In this document: one piece after another, positions 47,990-57,840 of the stretch | Position numbering within the stretch: position 1 is the stretch's first letter | How the letters are laid out: the number at the start of each line of letters is the position of its first letter | NCBI GenBank assembly: GCA_030847615.1 | Contig: JAUMIR010000004.1 | Coordinates: 233,658,501 to 233,722,500, forward strand | Length of the DNA: 64,000 bases | Source: Gambelia wislizenii | Lineage: Eukaryota; Chordata; Lepidosauria; Squamata; Crotaphytidae | Direction: 5' to 3' | The notes under the pieces: generated by a model | Databases searched by the model: none | What the model was told of the DNA's origin: nothing | Seen by the model: only the letters and a program-made list of their open reading frames with translations | Position numbers and translations under genes: made by a program

Positions 47990-48122
47990 GGTGTTGTTGT
48001 GTGCCTTCAAGTCATTTCCAACTTATGACCACCATAAGGAGAACCTATCACAGGCTTTTCTTGGCAAGATTTGTTCAGAGGTTTGCCACTGCCTTTCTTT
48101 GAGGCTGAGAGAGTGTGGCATA
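47990..48122 (-). mobile_element. Sauria-type SINE, 3' half
   Basis: The plus strand reads GTTGTTGTGTGCCTTCAAGT then TTCTTGGCAAGATTTGTTCA. The head is missing. Confidence 0.82.
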
Positions 48123-48516
48123 CCCACGCAAGGGCATACTGCACACTGTTTTAAATTTGTTGTCTGCAGGTACAATTCTGAGTACTGTATATGACTTATT
48201 GAGCCCTATACTACTGGTGTCTAGGCTGCCTGAAGGAACATAATTTCCCATAAGAACCTGCCCAGGTGATAAGATCTTTGAGGGAAACCCTCTTCTTGGT
48301 TGTGCCACCAACAGAGGCATGCTGATTGGAGGCATGAAAAGAAGGGCTCTTTTGCACCCAGACTGCTGATTAGGAAGTGCATGTGGGTTAATACAAGACT
48401 TTCTGGTTTAATCAGCTACAGTTTGGCATGGTGTCTAAATGAGGAAATTGTGGTTTGAACACTCTGTACAAACCAGGATTGCAAAGGACAATTTTATTAT
48501 AGTTCTGTCCTCACTT

Positions 48517-48705
48517 TGTTGTTGTGTGCCTTGAAGTTGTTTCGAACTTATGGTGACCCTAAGGTGAACCTATCACTGGGTTTTCTTGGCAAGATTTACT
48601 CAGAGGGAGCGTGCCTTTGCCTTCCTTGAGGCTGAAAGAGTGTGACATTGGGTTTCCATGGTCTCCACAGTCCAACATTCAAACCACTACACTAGACTGG
48701 TTCTC
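48517..48705 (-). mobile_element. Sauria-type SINE
   Basis: The plus strand reads TTGTTGTTGTGTGCCTTGAA through GTTTTCTTGGCAAGATTTAC to CAAACCACTACACTAGACTG. It is nearly full length with a small internal deletion. Confidence 0.84.
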
Positions 48706-49157
48706 TTGTGTCCTCACTTACAAGGAGCACTAAAACTAATTTACTCTCAGAAATCACAGCACGCTTTCGTTTAACAAATCTGCAAGTGTTCTGTAAAGCC
48801 AAGTGTACATAGGGAAAGGGGGCCTGCAGAGACATGGCACATGCCCATTCCAACGAAACAGAAAAAAACTATCCCTAACAACGGGGTAAGTGGTCCTCAG
48901 GTTGCATGTGGTCTTCAAAGGTCTTTCCTGTGGCCCATCAATAGGTTTCCCAGCACTCCGCAGCCCACCATTAAATTATTGCCTTGCTACCATCAACCCT
49001 GCATCCAATTAATATCACTAAAGTGCAACTTGAAGCCCTGCAAGGCCTGATACTTGGAGTGGAGCTGGAGGCTTCTTGGGTCCAAGAATTCTACTAGCTC
49101 CACAGAAACAGCAGGCCCTCTAGAGCAGCAGGCTCCAGATCTGTGAATTGAACTCAC
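48706..49157. other. NFATC1 intron, unassigned
   Basis: No exon or named repeat was recognised. Confidence 0.3.
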
Positions 49158-49322
49158 TGCAGATTGCCACATCCCATATTATAAAATGGCAGCAATATGA
49201 ATGTGGACACGCTGAAACATCTGTGTTTACATTGCTGCCATTTAATAATATAGGATTTGATCATCTGTGGTTTTTCGTATCTGTACAGGGTCCAGGAACA
49301 CATGGATCCAAAGGGGCCACTG
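49158..49322. mobile_element. TA-target inverted-repeat element (MITE), left end unclear
   Basis: The complement of its right end starts CAGTGGCCCCTTTGGATCCA directly after TA (49323-49324), as in the 59154 and 62077 family. The interior holds a symmetric ATGGCAGCAATATGAATGTG / CATTGCTGCCAT pair. The left boundary is estimated. Confidence 0.55.
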
Positions 49323-49447
49323 TACTTAACTTCTCCACTTGTGGGGAATGGCTGTGTGGTGCTTGGAGGCTGGCAGGTCCAGCCCTACCGTTAAGCAAAG
49401 CAAGGTAGCTGCCAGAGGCAACTGATAGTTGGAGGCAGTGGGCAGGT

Positions 49448-50620
49448 ACAAATAATAATAATAATAATAATAATAATTTATTTCTATCCCGCCCCTCTGC
49501 AACGCAATCGGGGCGGCTTACAATATAAAAACTCCATAGTCCCAGTACCCTAGCCCACCCACCCCTTAAAATAATATTAAATTATAAAAGATTTAAACAT
49601 ACAGTAATTAAAAATATATAAATTAGAAAAAAGATTAAAACATACAATAGTTTTTAAAAAAATCTGATTACAGCTCAGGGGGGACAGCCGAGTCTTGGGC
49701 TGGGATAGTTATTCAGGAAAGGCCTGCCGGAAAAGATCCATCTTGACAGCTTTTTTAAAGCTGTCTAAGGTGGTAATAAGACGGATCTCGTCCGGCAGGC
49801 CATTCCATAATCTGGGAGCGGCAGCAGAGAAGGCCCTCTGGGACGTCACCGACAGCCTTGTTTTCATAGGCTGTAACAGATTCCTCCCAGAGGACCAAAG
49901 TGCGTGGGGAGGGTCGTATGGAAGGAGGTGGTCCCGGAGATAAGTTGGACCCAAGCCATGCAGGGCTTTAAAGGTTATAACCAACACCTTGTACTGTGCC
50001 CGGAAACGAATAGGCAGCCAGTGGAGAGCTTTTAGCACAGGTGTTATATGCTCTCTTCTGGCAACACCAGAAATCAACCTGGCTGCCATGTTCTGAACTA
50101 GTTGAAGTTTCCAAGTTAAGCACAAGGGTAGCCCCATGTAGAGCGCATTACAGAAATCCAGACGGGAGGTTACCAGTGCATGTACCACAGTTTCGAGGTC
50201 CTTAGTTTCCAGGAAAGGGCGCAGCTGGCGTATCAGCCGAAGTTGATAACAGGCACTCCTGACCGTCGCATTTACCTGATTAGACATCTGGAGCGTCGGG
50301 TCCAGGAGCACCCCCAGACTGCGAACACAGTCTTTGGAGGAGAGCGTAGTTCCATCCAGGACTGGAAGTTGTATTCCCAGACCTGGTTTCGGGCCTGTAA
50401 CTGTTAGTACCTCCGTTTTGTCTGGATTCAGTCTCAATTTGTTTTTCCTCATCCAGTCCATTACTGCTTTAAGACAATCATTGAGAGGAGAGATGCCATC
50501 TGAAGTCGAAGCTGATGACCGAGACATGGAGAAGTATATCTGGGTGTCATCAGCATACTGATGACAACGCACTCCATGCCTCCGAATGATCTCTCCCATT
50601 CGGAGAGACCATTGGGAGCA
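49448..50620 (-). mobile_element. L2 LINE, long open 3' fragment
   Basis: An 891-nt open frame (49709-50599) encodes the L2 reverse transcriptase from the catalytic YADDTQIYFS through KLRLNPDKTEVL, SLGVLLDPTLQMS, SRLDFCNALYMGLPL and FKALHGLGPTYLRD to APRLWNGLPDEI. The 3' end (complement of CTATCCCGCCCCTCTGCAA) runs into a (TAA)n tail at 49451-49478. It is the best preserved LINE in the window and, although 5' truncated, free of stops over 296 codons. Confidence 0.93.
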
Positions 50621-50683
50621 TCTCTCCCAAATGCTGGAAGACAGAGATCTGTGCCCACCATGCCACCAGACTGATGCTCTTTC

Positions 50684-50744
50684 AGTATAGAAGGAGCCTT
50701 GTGGAAAAGACTTCTCCCCTTTTCCACAAGGCTCCTTCTATACT
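50684..50744. repeat. Perfect 26-bp hairpin
   Basis: 50684-50709 (AGTATAGAAGGAGCCTTGTG onwards) is an exact reverse complement of 50719-50744, with a 9-base loop. It sits at the 5' edge of the L2 fragment. Either a recent foldback event or a small-RNA-like hairpin. Confidence 0.9.
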
Positions 50745-51289
50745 CTTACTCTTCAGGTAATCCTGCCCCTCCAGCAGCAAAATGTTTTGGGCCAGCTCTG
50801 CATGCTGGAGGCATCATCATCATTTCCTTCCAAACCAAAGGGTCAAGGAGCTTTCTTCTCTCTACTTCCAAGGGTCAACAAGACTCAAGCAGGAGCTATG
50901 CAAGGTGATGAACTTATTTTGTGTGTGGAGGGGGGGGGGAGTTCAGCACCTTCAGATTAAAATGTACAGTGAGTTCACTATAATAAATGGCATGGAAGTC
51001 ACTAGCTGCCACTCCCCCTTCCCATCTGATATCTTGAATGTACATCTTCCAGTGAAACATACCCTGTCTCCTTCTGAACACACAGAAAAAAAGTGTCCAC
51101 ATCACCACCAAGTGCCGTTCCTTTAATCACAATGCTCCAAAAGCCAGGGTGCTGGAAAGGACACTAGTTTGAATAGCTGGCTTGAAGAACTGGTAGGGAT
51201 GGAAAAAATATTCAAAAATGGTTGGGAAATGGTAAAAAAACATATTTTATGAGTTTCAAAAACCCTGACAAGAAGAATCTTAGACTGAT
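50745..51289. other. NFATC1 intron, unassigned
   Basis: A G-run lies at 50930-50939. No exon was recognised. Confidence 0.3.
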
Positions 51290-51612
51290 GAGACACTTTG
51301 CAGTTTGGAACTTACTTTGCACAATATCTGCACATAGTTGTTTTGCACAGAATACACAGCAGTTTGGGTATAACAGTGTTTCTTGCACAGAAAATATTTC
51401 TACACACAAATATGATTTTCTGCACAGAAAAAGCTGTTTCCTGTGCAGAAAATGCTATAAGTGGGGACCTATTCAGCACAAAATTTACATATGGTTGATT
51501 TGCACACAAAATAGACTTTTAATTCTAGTCTATTCTTTTCTGAGCAGAAAATGTTTCCTGTGCAGAAAATGTTTTTTTTTCTGCACCACCTATTAATTTT
51601 GAGCAGAAAAAG
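51290..51612. repeat. Cluster of TGTGCAGAAAAT-type short repeats
   Basis: TTTCCTGTGCAGAAAATG occurs at about 51437 and 51553. Variants (TTGCACAGAAAATATT, CTGCACAGAAAAAG, GAGCAGAAAATG) fill the gap, so the region is full of near-palindromic TTTTCTGNGCAGAAAA units. A similar but weaker GTGCAA-rich cluster is at 17400-17545. Confidence 0.6.
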
Positions 51613-52561
51613 TCCAGAATTGTAGATAGACATTAAAAATTGCATGGTTTTCAAAACTGTCTCACACTGGGGAAATTGCTAAAATGACATATGGCTTTTT
51701 TCAAGAAGAAAATTAGTGAAAAATTACATCCCTAATAAGTGGAGACAGGCAGCCAAAAAGCTTATTGGTACAACCCATATTCTTTTCCTTGTTCCAATCC
51801 CATCTGACACAACAGACTACCCTGTCTCTAGGCCCTGCCAGAGATTCTTATACTCTGTATACAAGGGGGAGAAAAATACGAACACATCCGAAAAGGCAGG
51901 CATTCGCAATGATGCAATCTCCCTACATGGCCAAAAGAACCCCCCCTAAACTCTGCATAACCCCCTAGCCAGTTGGTGGCTGTGAGTGATTTACTTGCAA
52001 TTTTAAATCTGCTGCCGCCAATTTTTTTTAACAGAACAGTTTCCCAGGGTGTGCACAAGCAACACTTCATATTTACAAATAAATAAAATAAAATAAAAAA
52101 GTATAAAGTTGACATTTGATCGACTTATCGGACCCTCGCTTAGCTGAAAATCCAACATGACGGCCACAGCTGCTTTCCCTCTTTACTAGCCCCGTCCCCT
52201 GTGCCCGTCCAACCAAACAGATTGCACTGCCTGTTCATATCTGTGAGAATGTGAGTGTTCAAATGGTCGCACATTCAGAAGTCGTATGAAGCTTTTCAGA
52301 AAATCCTTTGCAAAACCCCAGATGCAGGATACATGGACTTTGCAGTGGAGTTGGCTGCCCCCTTCCAAATGACACATGTTTGTGTGAACGGCCATTTGAA
52401 TGGATCGCCAATCTTTCGCATCACATATGTATTATTTTGGCTGTATAGACAAGACCTTAGACACATATTTCCCATTTGTCTGTTTGGCCCAGTTTCCAGG
52501 TTCCCTTAACCAGGTTTTCTTTCTTAATTCCACCCAAGGGGGAGATGCTTGCCTCCTAGAC
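51613..52561. other. NFATC1 intron, unassigned
   Basis: A short (AAAT)n run lies near 52077-52100. No exon was recognised. Confidence 0.35.
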
Positions 52562-52926
52562 CAGTGGCTCTTAACCTTTTCTTTAGGAGGGACCCCTTTA
52601 AAAATATCTTTTGTTGCCGTGGTCCCCCAAAACTTAACTCAAGATTTAAAACTCAAAGTTTAGAAGAATAAGAAAAGAAAACTTATTATACCACCCATTA
52701 AACCTTCCCTCAGAGGCACTGGACGGGGAGGGAAGACTTTTCTCCTGCTTCTCCCTGCAAGTTTGCTGGTGGAATGGCAATGCGCAGGCCAAGCCAGCCA
52801 GCCTTGGCCTCTGTCCCGTGGCCACTCCACCGCAGGGAGAAGGTGGGCCAGGCAGCCTTCAAACCTTCGCGGACACCCCTCCCCCGCCCCGTGAGGACAT
52901 CTCGGACCCCAGCGTAAGAACCACTG
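52562..52926. mobile_element. hAT MITE with near-perfect 8-bp target duplication
   Basis: The left end CAGTGGCTCTTAACC and the complement of the right end, CAGTGGTTCTTACGC, are hAT terminal repeats. TCCTAGAC (52554-52561) and CCCTAGAC (52927-52934) match at 7 of 8 bases. It inserted at the downstream edge of the NFATC1 CpG island. Its right part is unusually GC- and CpG-rich compared with the copy at 32302. Confidence 0.87.
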
Positions 52927-53960
52927 CCCTAGACGGCAGCCCTTCCTTTGAGCTCTCAGCGCGGGCCGTGAGAGCCGAACCAGAGGGCGCACGTGTGAAC
53001 GCTTCGCGAGGTGAGCCGGGGAAAGCGGTAGAGAAGTACTGTCAAGTTGACACCACTTGATGGGAGTTGACACGGCGATGGGAGGTGGTGATGAGACAAC
53101 CGCCCTCCTTCCCCGAGCCATTTTGACCCGGCCAGCGCGTCTCCAGTGTCGGCTCTGGCAAAGGCGCTCGCCCTTGGAGGGCAAAGCCAAGGGGGCCCAA
53201 GGAGGGAGAGGCGCCAGACGGGGAAAAGCTCCCTCGAAGCGCCGCTATATTTAACGCGCCGCAAATAAACGCTCCGACCGAGCTCGCCTCGCCCTCCCTG
53301 CCTCCCTCCCGCTTCTCCCCCCCCCCCCGCAGCCCGCCCGGTCCCCTGAGGCTGCCTCGGCGTCGCCCACCTTTGAGGAGGCTGGCGGCGGGGGTGCTGC
53401 TGCTGGCGGCCTCGTCGCTCTGGTTAAACTCGAAGAGGAAATCGAAGTCGAACTCGGGGTCTTCCTCCAGGCCGGTCATGGCTTTACAGGGAGACCCAAG
53501 AGCAGGAGCTGCAGCCGCCGCCGCCGCGGCCACCTCTTCGCCGCTTCTGCGAGGCTGAGGAAAGTTGCAGGGCTTCGGTCCCCCTCCGCGGCTGCTCCCC
53601 GCCAGGCACCTGTTGCAGCGGGGCGGCGGCGGGGAGTGCAGGAGCCCCTCCTGGCCGGTGTAACGTGACCCCCTTGGCGCGCCTCGCTCGCTCGCTTGCG
53701 CCCTTATCTCCCGGTGGCTGCCTGCCTGCCTGCCTGCTGCGGGATCCTCCCCCTCCTCCCGTTGTTTATCTGCACCCGGAAACATCAACAGGCCCGCGGC
53801 TCGGCTCTGCCTGCTTCGCGCTCTCCCCTCGGTTCCTCATTTTAAAATAACCCTCTCGGCTCGAGTTACAGTCCAAAGAGGGTTGTCTCACTCACCCGCG
53901 GCCTCTCTTCGCCCCTGGCTGGGCCACCCTCTTGAGAGGAGAGGAGAGGAGGAAACGAGG
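52750..53960 (-). promoter_or_regulatory. CpG island covering the NFATC1 P2 first exon
   Basis: This interval is GC-rich with many CG dinucleotides, while the flanks are AT-rich. It holds the first coding exon at 53371-53479 and extends about 480 bp upstream of the start codon. In mammals the second NFATC1 promoter (P2) drives the isoform that starts with this exon. The transcription start itself is not identifiable by eye. An AT-rich patch (minus strand TTATTTTAAAATGAGG, about 53836-53851) might act as a core element, but this is speculative. Confidence 0.8.
53371..53479 (-). CDS. NFATC1: NFATC1 first coding exon (P2 isoform N-terminus)
   Basis: This exon encodes 36 residues plus one base. 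It begins MTGLEEDPEFDFDFLFEF, an acidic and aromatic segment matching the MTGLE start of vertebrate P2-driven (beta) NFATc1 and forming part of the N-terminal transactivation domain. The start codon lies in AAAGCCATGACC. The donor is CTCAAAG|GTGGGC, phase 1. The leftover G plus AA from the next exon makes the Glu that precedes the HYNYPSS sequence. Compared with mammals, as I recall them, the exon ends with a few extra residues (ASLLK). The frame is open upstream for 103 more codons to an ATG at 53788. That stretch is low-complexity GC-rich leader, so I keep the family's start. Confidence 0.95.
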
Positions 53961-56900
53961 GCTGTTTCCCATTTCGAGGAGGCCCCAGACCTGAGGTGGA
54001 GCAGCCAAGTTAAAAAATGGTGTAGCCCGAGGCTAGCCAAATTATTTTGGCACCTCGCAAGGCAGCAAAGCCTACCAGCACCTCTCCCCATCCCTGGTAG
54101 TGAAAAAAAAATCAATAAAAATAGTAACAAAATAGATAAGTAGCCATTTGCAATCACACACCCCCAATGGACTAAACAGAGGTGGCAGTTGTGTAGTATT
54201 GGTTTGGTGCCTCTGCCTGATGGTAGGGCAGGCCCAGCCTTTAAAGGTGTGTGTGTGTGTTGGTGCCTCTGCTTCTCACACCATCTGCATGGTGCACCTC
54301 CGTCCTGGTGAAGATTTCATTTCACACAAACAACCCACTGGCCATGCTGTTGTGTCTGGAAATTGCCTCACAGCAGGGTTCAGCATGCCCTGCTTGTGTT
54401 CCCCAATGGAAAAACCAAAAATTAAAGACAGGCACTTATGCAAAAAGGGGAAACGGATTCCTGACATGCCCAAGGGCCCAAATTGGCATTCCCAACCTAC
54501 ATAAGAAACACTCCTCTGCTAAGCCAATCCAATATTAAATCCAATAGTTACCAACACACACACATACACCTGTACACAAAATACATGGTTAGAGATTTGC
54601 ATGTGAAAAGCACCCATGTAGATGTTGGATTTCATCTCCCAGCAGCACTAGTCAAGTCAGCCAATGGTGAGGACTGTTGGGGGCGGCAGTCCAATATCTG
54701 CAGGGCCCCATGATTCCCAACTTTGGAAACTTCAGAGACCAATTTCTTCATATCCTCAGCCCACATCACCCTCTCCCCTACCTCCATGCACTAGCTCAGC
54801 TCAGTTTTTCCCCACATAGCAAAAACTGTATCCCTTCAGCTTCCAAGGCTAAACAAGCAGGACTCAACAGTTTTCTAGGACTCAACAGGCAGTTGAATCA
54901 ATTAATCTTCCTATGGGTAGGGTTCCACCTACCCTGGCTACTCTGGGGAGAGATGATCCTGCCCCCTCCTGGACTCCCTCCACATCTGTTCTCTGTGGTG
55001 TAATATGATGGCTGCCTGGAGAATGAATTGAATTTCTCCAGGGATCTAGGAATGATTTGGCTCTTTCTACATTACAAAGATAAAAGGGAACCAACATATA
55101 GAGGATATGCAAAACGTGGGCCAACCCATCCAGCATTTTCTCAGATAGGGTACTCTTCTTAAATGGAGAACACTTTTTTCCAAAATAAGACGTGAACAAA
55201 AACCACTTAATGAATTGTCCCAAGGATCAGGGTTGACACTGCCCTGGGACACTGTGTGACATGCGGTCCAGAATTTACCAGCTCCTGGAATTTATAATTC
55301 TGGTAAATGGTGCCCAGGGACAGAGCTGGGTGGGAGAGCCGGAGCTAGAAGTAAGATTCTAACCTTATAAGAAATACAAGTCTTACGCAAGTCTGAAGGT
55401 AAAACACAATCTGGCTTAGATGCATCAGCTAAGGTCAGCTGCTTTAATTTTTTTCTCCCTGAAGGAATGGGATAGTTTTACCACCTTGCTTTTCTGGCTT
55501 GAGAACAAAAAGAAAAGACAGCCATCTATTTTATTTTCCACTGGTTGCTCTGAAAGTCTCCTGGTGCCTTGGGCAATTTTAAAAAAAATCCAAAAAGATT
55601 CCACAAACGTCTAGTGGTGAAAGCATATCAAACTCCCAAATGTGCAGCTTGGGGCAGGGAATGCCATCTTGCCTAATGGTAGGTTAGGACCTGTCATAAC
55701 CCTATGCTTACATTTTGCCTTTAATAATGGCAGTCCCAGAGAGGGTTAAGAGGGTTGGGAAACAGACATGCAATTCCTTCACCATAAACCCAAATACATT
55801 TACTGTGCCCATGTGCTACCATTCAGTGACACACATTTATGTGCTGGTGGTAAGACATGGATTTAATTATAAACTGGTGCAATCTCAGCTCTAGATGGAA
55901 TTGTTCTGCCTATAGTATCATCATGCCATTAAGGTCATATGAATTGGCTCTGAAGTTGTTTCTGGTGTTACCAAACTGGTGGCCCATCCAGGTCTTCAGG
56001 GACATATAAGAATCAGGTGCCCTAAATCCACACAAAGATTATATTCAGCATATTTTCCTAACATTAGTCATGAGAAATACCTGTGTTTATTACAAAGTTA
56101 AACACGTTTGGACACTAACAGTCTAAGACATTTTGCTGCCTGAAGCAGAACACCAAATAACACTCTCCCCATGCCAAAGACAATATTTTAAAACAAGTAA
56201 AGGGAAGCTTTGACTTTCCTGCTGTCCTATGAGAGGCATGCTACATATTCTAACTCTGAGAGAAGATCATGAACTTCAGATTTGCTTTAGGAATTTCCTT
56301 TACCTTTTCAAAGTATTTTCATGTTCACAGCATGCCACTAACTTTATGGACACAGAATAGAGATGGCAAAAGTGTGACCCACTGGCCGAATGTAGCCCCA
56401 GCCCCCCAATTTTTTTTTCTCTCCATAGTGCCCCCAGACAAGTTTGCCACATTTTCAGGGGACCTGAGCTGTTTAAAATCATTAAAGACAATTTAAAACA
56501 GTAAATGACCAAGTAATTAGGTATGCTATAGTATACTATATTCTTGATATTATAGAGCATAGGTGGCACATTATTGGTATAGGTGGTTACCTTCCCTACT
56601 CATACCATGAACTGCCCTGTGTATAGAAAAAACCCAGAATGTCTGGTGCATTTGTGGCCAGCTTGTGAACCCGCACCTATGTTGTTAGCCTGTCTTGTTC
56701 TGCGTGATGATTTCCATCAGAGCAACACCTTACAGAAGCATTCTTGACTATGAAAATAATAAACAGCCTGCTGTTAATGTTTGACACCTAGTTTCCAGAA
56801 AACAATACTCTAGTACTCCTATGTTACCTTTAGCAGAATACTTTGGTTCTGCATAATGCACTATAATATTTATTTGCAGCAATTAAACTGTGGCTTTTCC

Positions 56901-57308
56901 GCTTTGCTTTGTCCACATGCAGAGAAGTAAATATTGACCACCTATATTTTGTTACACTGGGGGGAGTTAACACACTTTTTCTAAATAGGGTATGTGACTA
57001 ATAATTTATTTTAAGGTGGAGAGAAGCAGCTACTCTTAACAGCAGTTAAGTGGTGGTTCACAAAGCCCTTTATGCCCCTCTTTGTCTTGCTCAAATAATT
57101 GTCATTGTTCCAAATAAATTTATGGTGAAGTGCTGGACCTAACCTTGGATGCTCATGACACATTTTTGTTTCTTCTGCCCTGATGGTCAATCACACGATC
57201 TAGTTCTAATGTACTGTTGCCAGCCTGAACTGACCTTTGCAGTTATTTTGTTCTGTTCCATCAAATGTACAGATACCACCAACATGCACCCCCAAATGTG
57301 GCAGGGAC
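53961..57308. other. Upstream flank of NFATC1, unassigned
   Basis: No P1 first exon (MPSTS-type start with a phase 1 donor) was recognised on the minus strand, and no second CpG island is seen. A (GT)n run lies near 54247-54262 and an old dispersed repeat scrap near 54630-54700. Confidence 0.4.
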
Positions 57309-57359
57309 TTTTCCTTGGTTTTTTTCCAGGCTGTGAGGCCGTGTTCTGGAATAGTTTCT

Positions 57360-57402
57360 TTCTGACATTTCACCTGCATCTGTGGCTGGCATCTTCAGAG
57401 AA
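57360..57402 (-). ncRNA. Hammerhead-ribozyme-like motif, left arm
   Basis: On the minus strand: CTGAAGA (57398-57392), GCCAGC / GCAGGT around a CACAGAT loop, GAAA, then T-GTC, with stem I TTCT / AGAA. It has the same layout as the right-arm copy but two changes (GGC to GGT, C-GTC to T-GTC) that replace Watson-Crick pairs by G-U pairs. Confidence 0.5.
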
Positions 57403-57712
57403 GGTTGGGTAGCTATGTGTCTGGAGTTTATATGCTGTGAACCACTGTTGAGGAGAATATGTAAATTTGTGTAATTGAATTGTTAGTTTTGGGAATATAA
57501 ATGCAAGGCTCATTAGTGTCTGTTTGGCTAATGGTTGGTTGATGGGCCATTATCTGCTGGGAATGGCCCATCAACCAACCATTAGCCAAACAAACACTAA
57601 TGAGCCTTTGCATTCTATACCCAGAAACTAACCATTCAATTACACAAATTTACATATTCTCCTCAACAGGGGTTCACGGCATATAAACTCCACACACACA
57701 CCTACCTAACCA

Positions 57713-57755
57713 TTCTCTGAAGATGCCAGCCAGTGATGCAGGCGAAACGTCAGAA
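57713..57755 (+). ncRNA. Hammerhead-ribozyme-like motif, right arm
   Basis: Core pieces in order: CTGAAGA (57717-57723), stem II GCCAGC / GCAGGC (57725-57730 with 57738-57743, one A-A mismatch), GAAA (57744-57747), then C-GTC (57748-57751). Stem I is TTCT / AGAA (57713-57716 with 57752-57755). Stem III would be only A-U plus C-G, the minimal form described for Penelope-like elements. One extra U (57724) before stem II departs from the consensus, so activity is uncertain. Confidence 0.55.
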
Positions 57756-57840
57756 AGAAACTATTCCAGAACACAGCCTCACAGCCCAGAAAAAAACCAA
57801 GGAAAATCTATGGATGCCGGCCGTGAAAGCCTTCAACTTC

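Larger units (their letters stand above)
57309..57806. mobile_element. Long palindrome with two hammerhead-like motifs (Penelope-like LTR foldback)
   Basis: 57309-57551 and 57562-57806 are reverse complements around a 10-base loop (ATCTGCTGGG). The innermost 31 bp (57521-57551 with 57562-57592) are perfect, and the outer parts have scattered differences. Each arm carries CTGAAGATGCCAGCC ... GAAA ... GTC. Penelope-like elements are known to carry hammerhead ribozymes in their terminal repeats, and this arrangement suggests two such repeats head to head. Similar sequence continues rightwards to about 57840 (GGCCGTGAAAGCCTTCAAC). Confidence 0.78.

Noticed and set aside
52660..53264. 176- and 102-codon minus-strand frames in the CpG island
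   Set aside because: GC-rich DNA stays open by chance. The first overlaps the hAT MITE and neither resembles a protein family.
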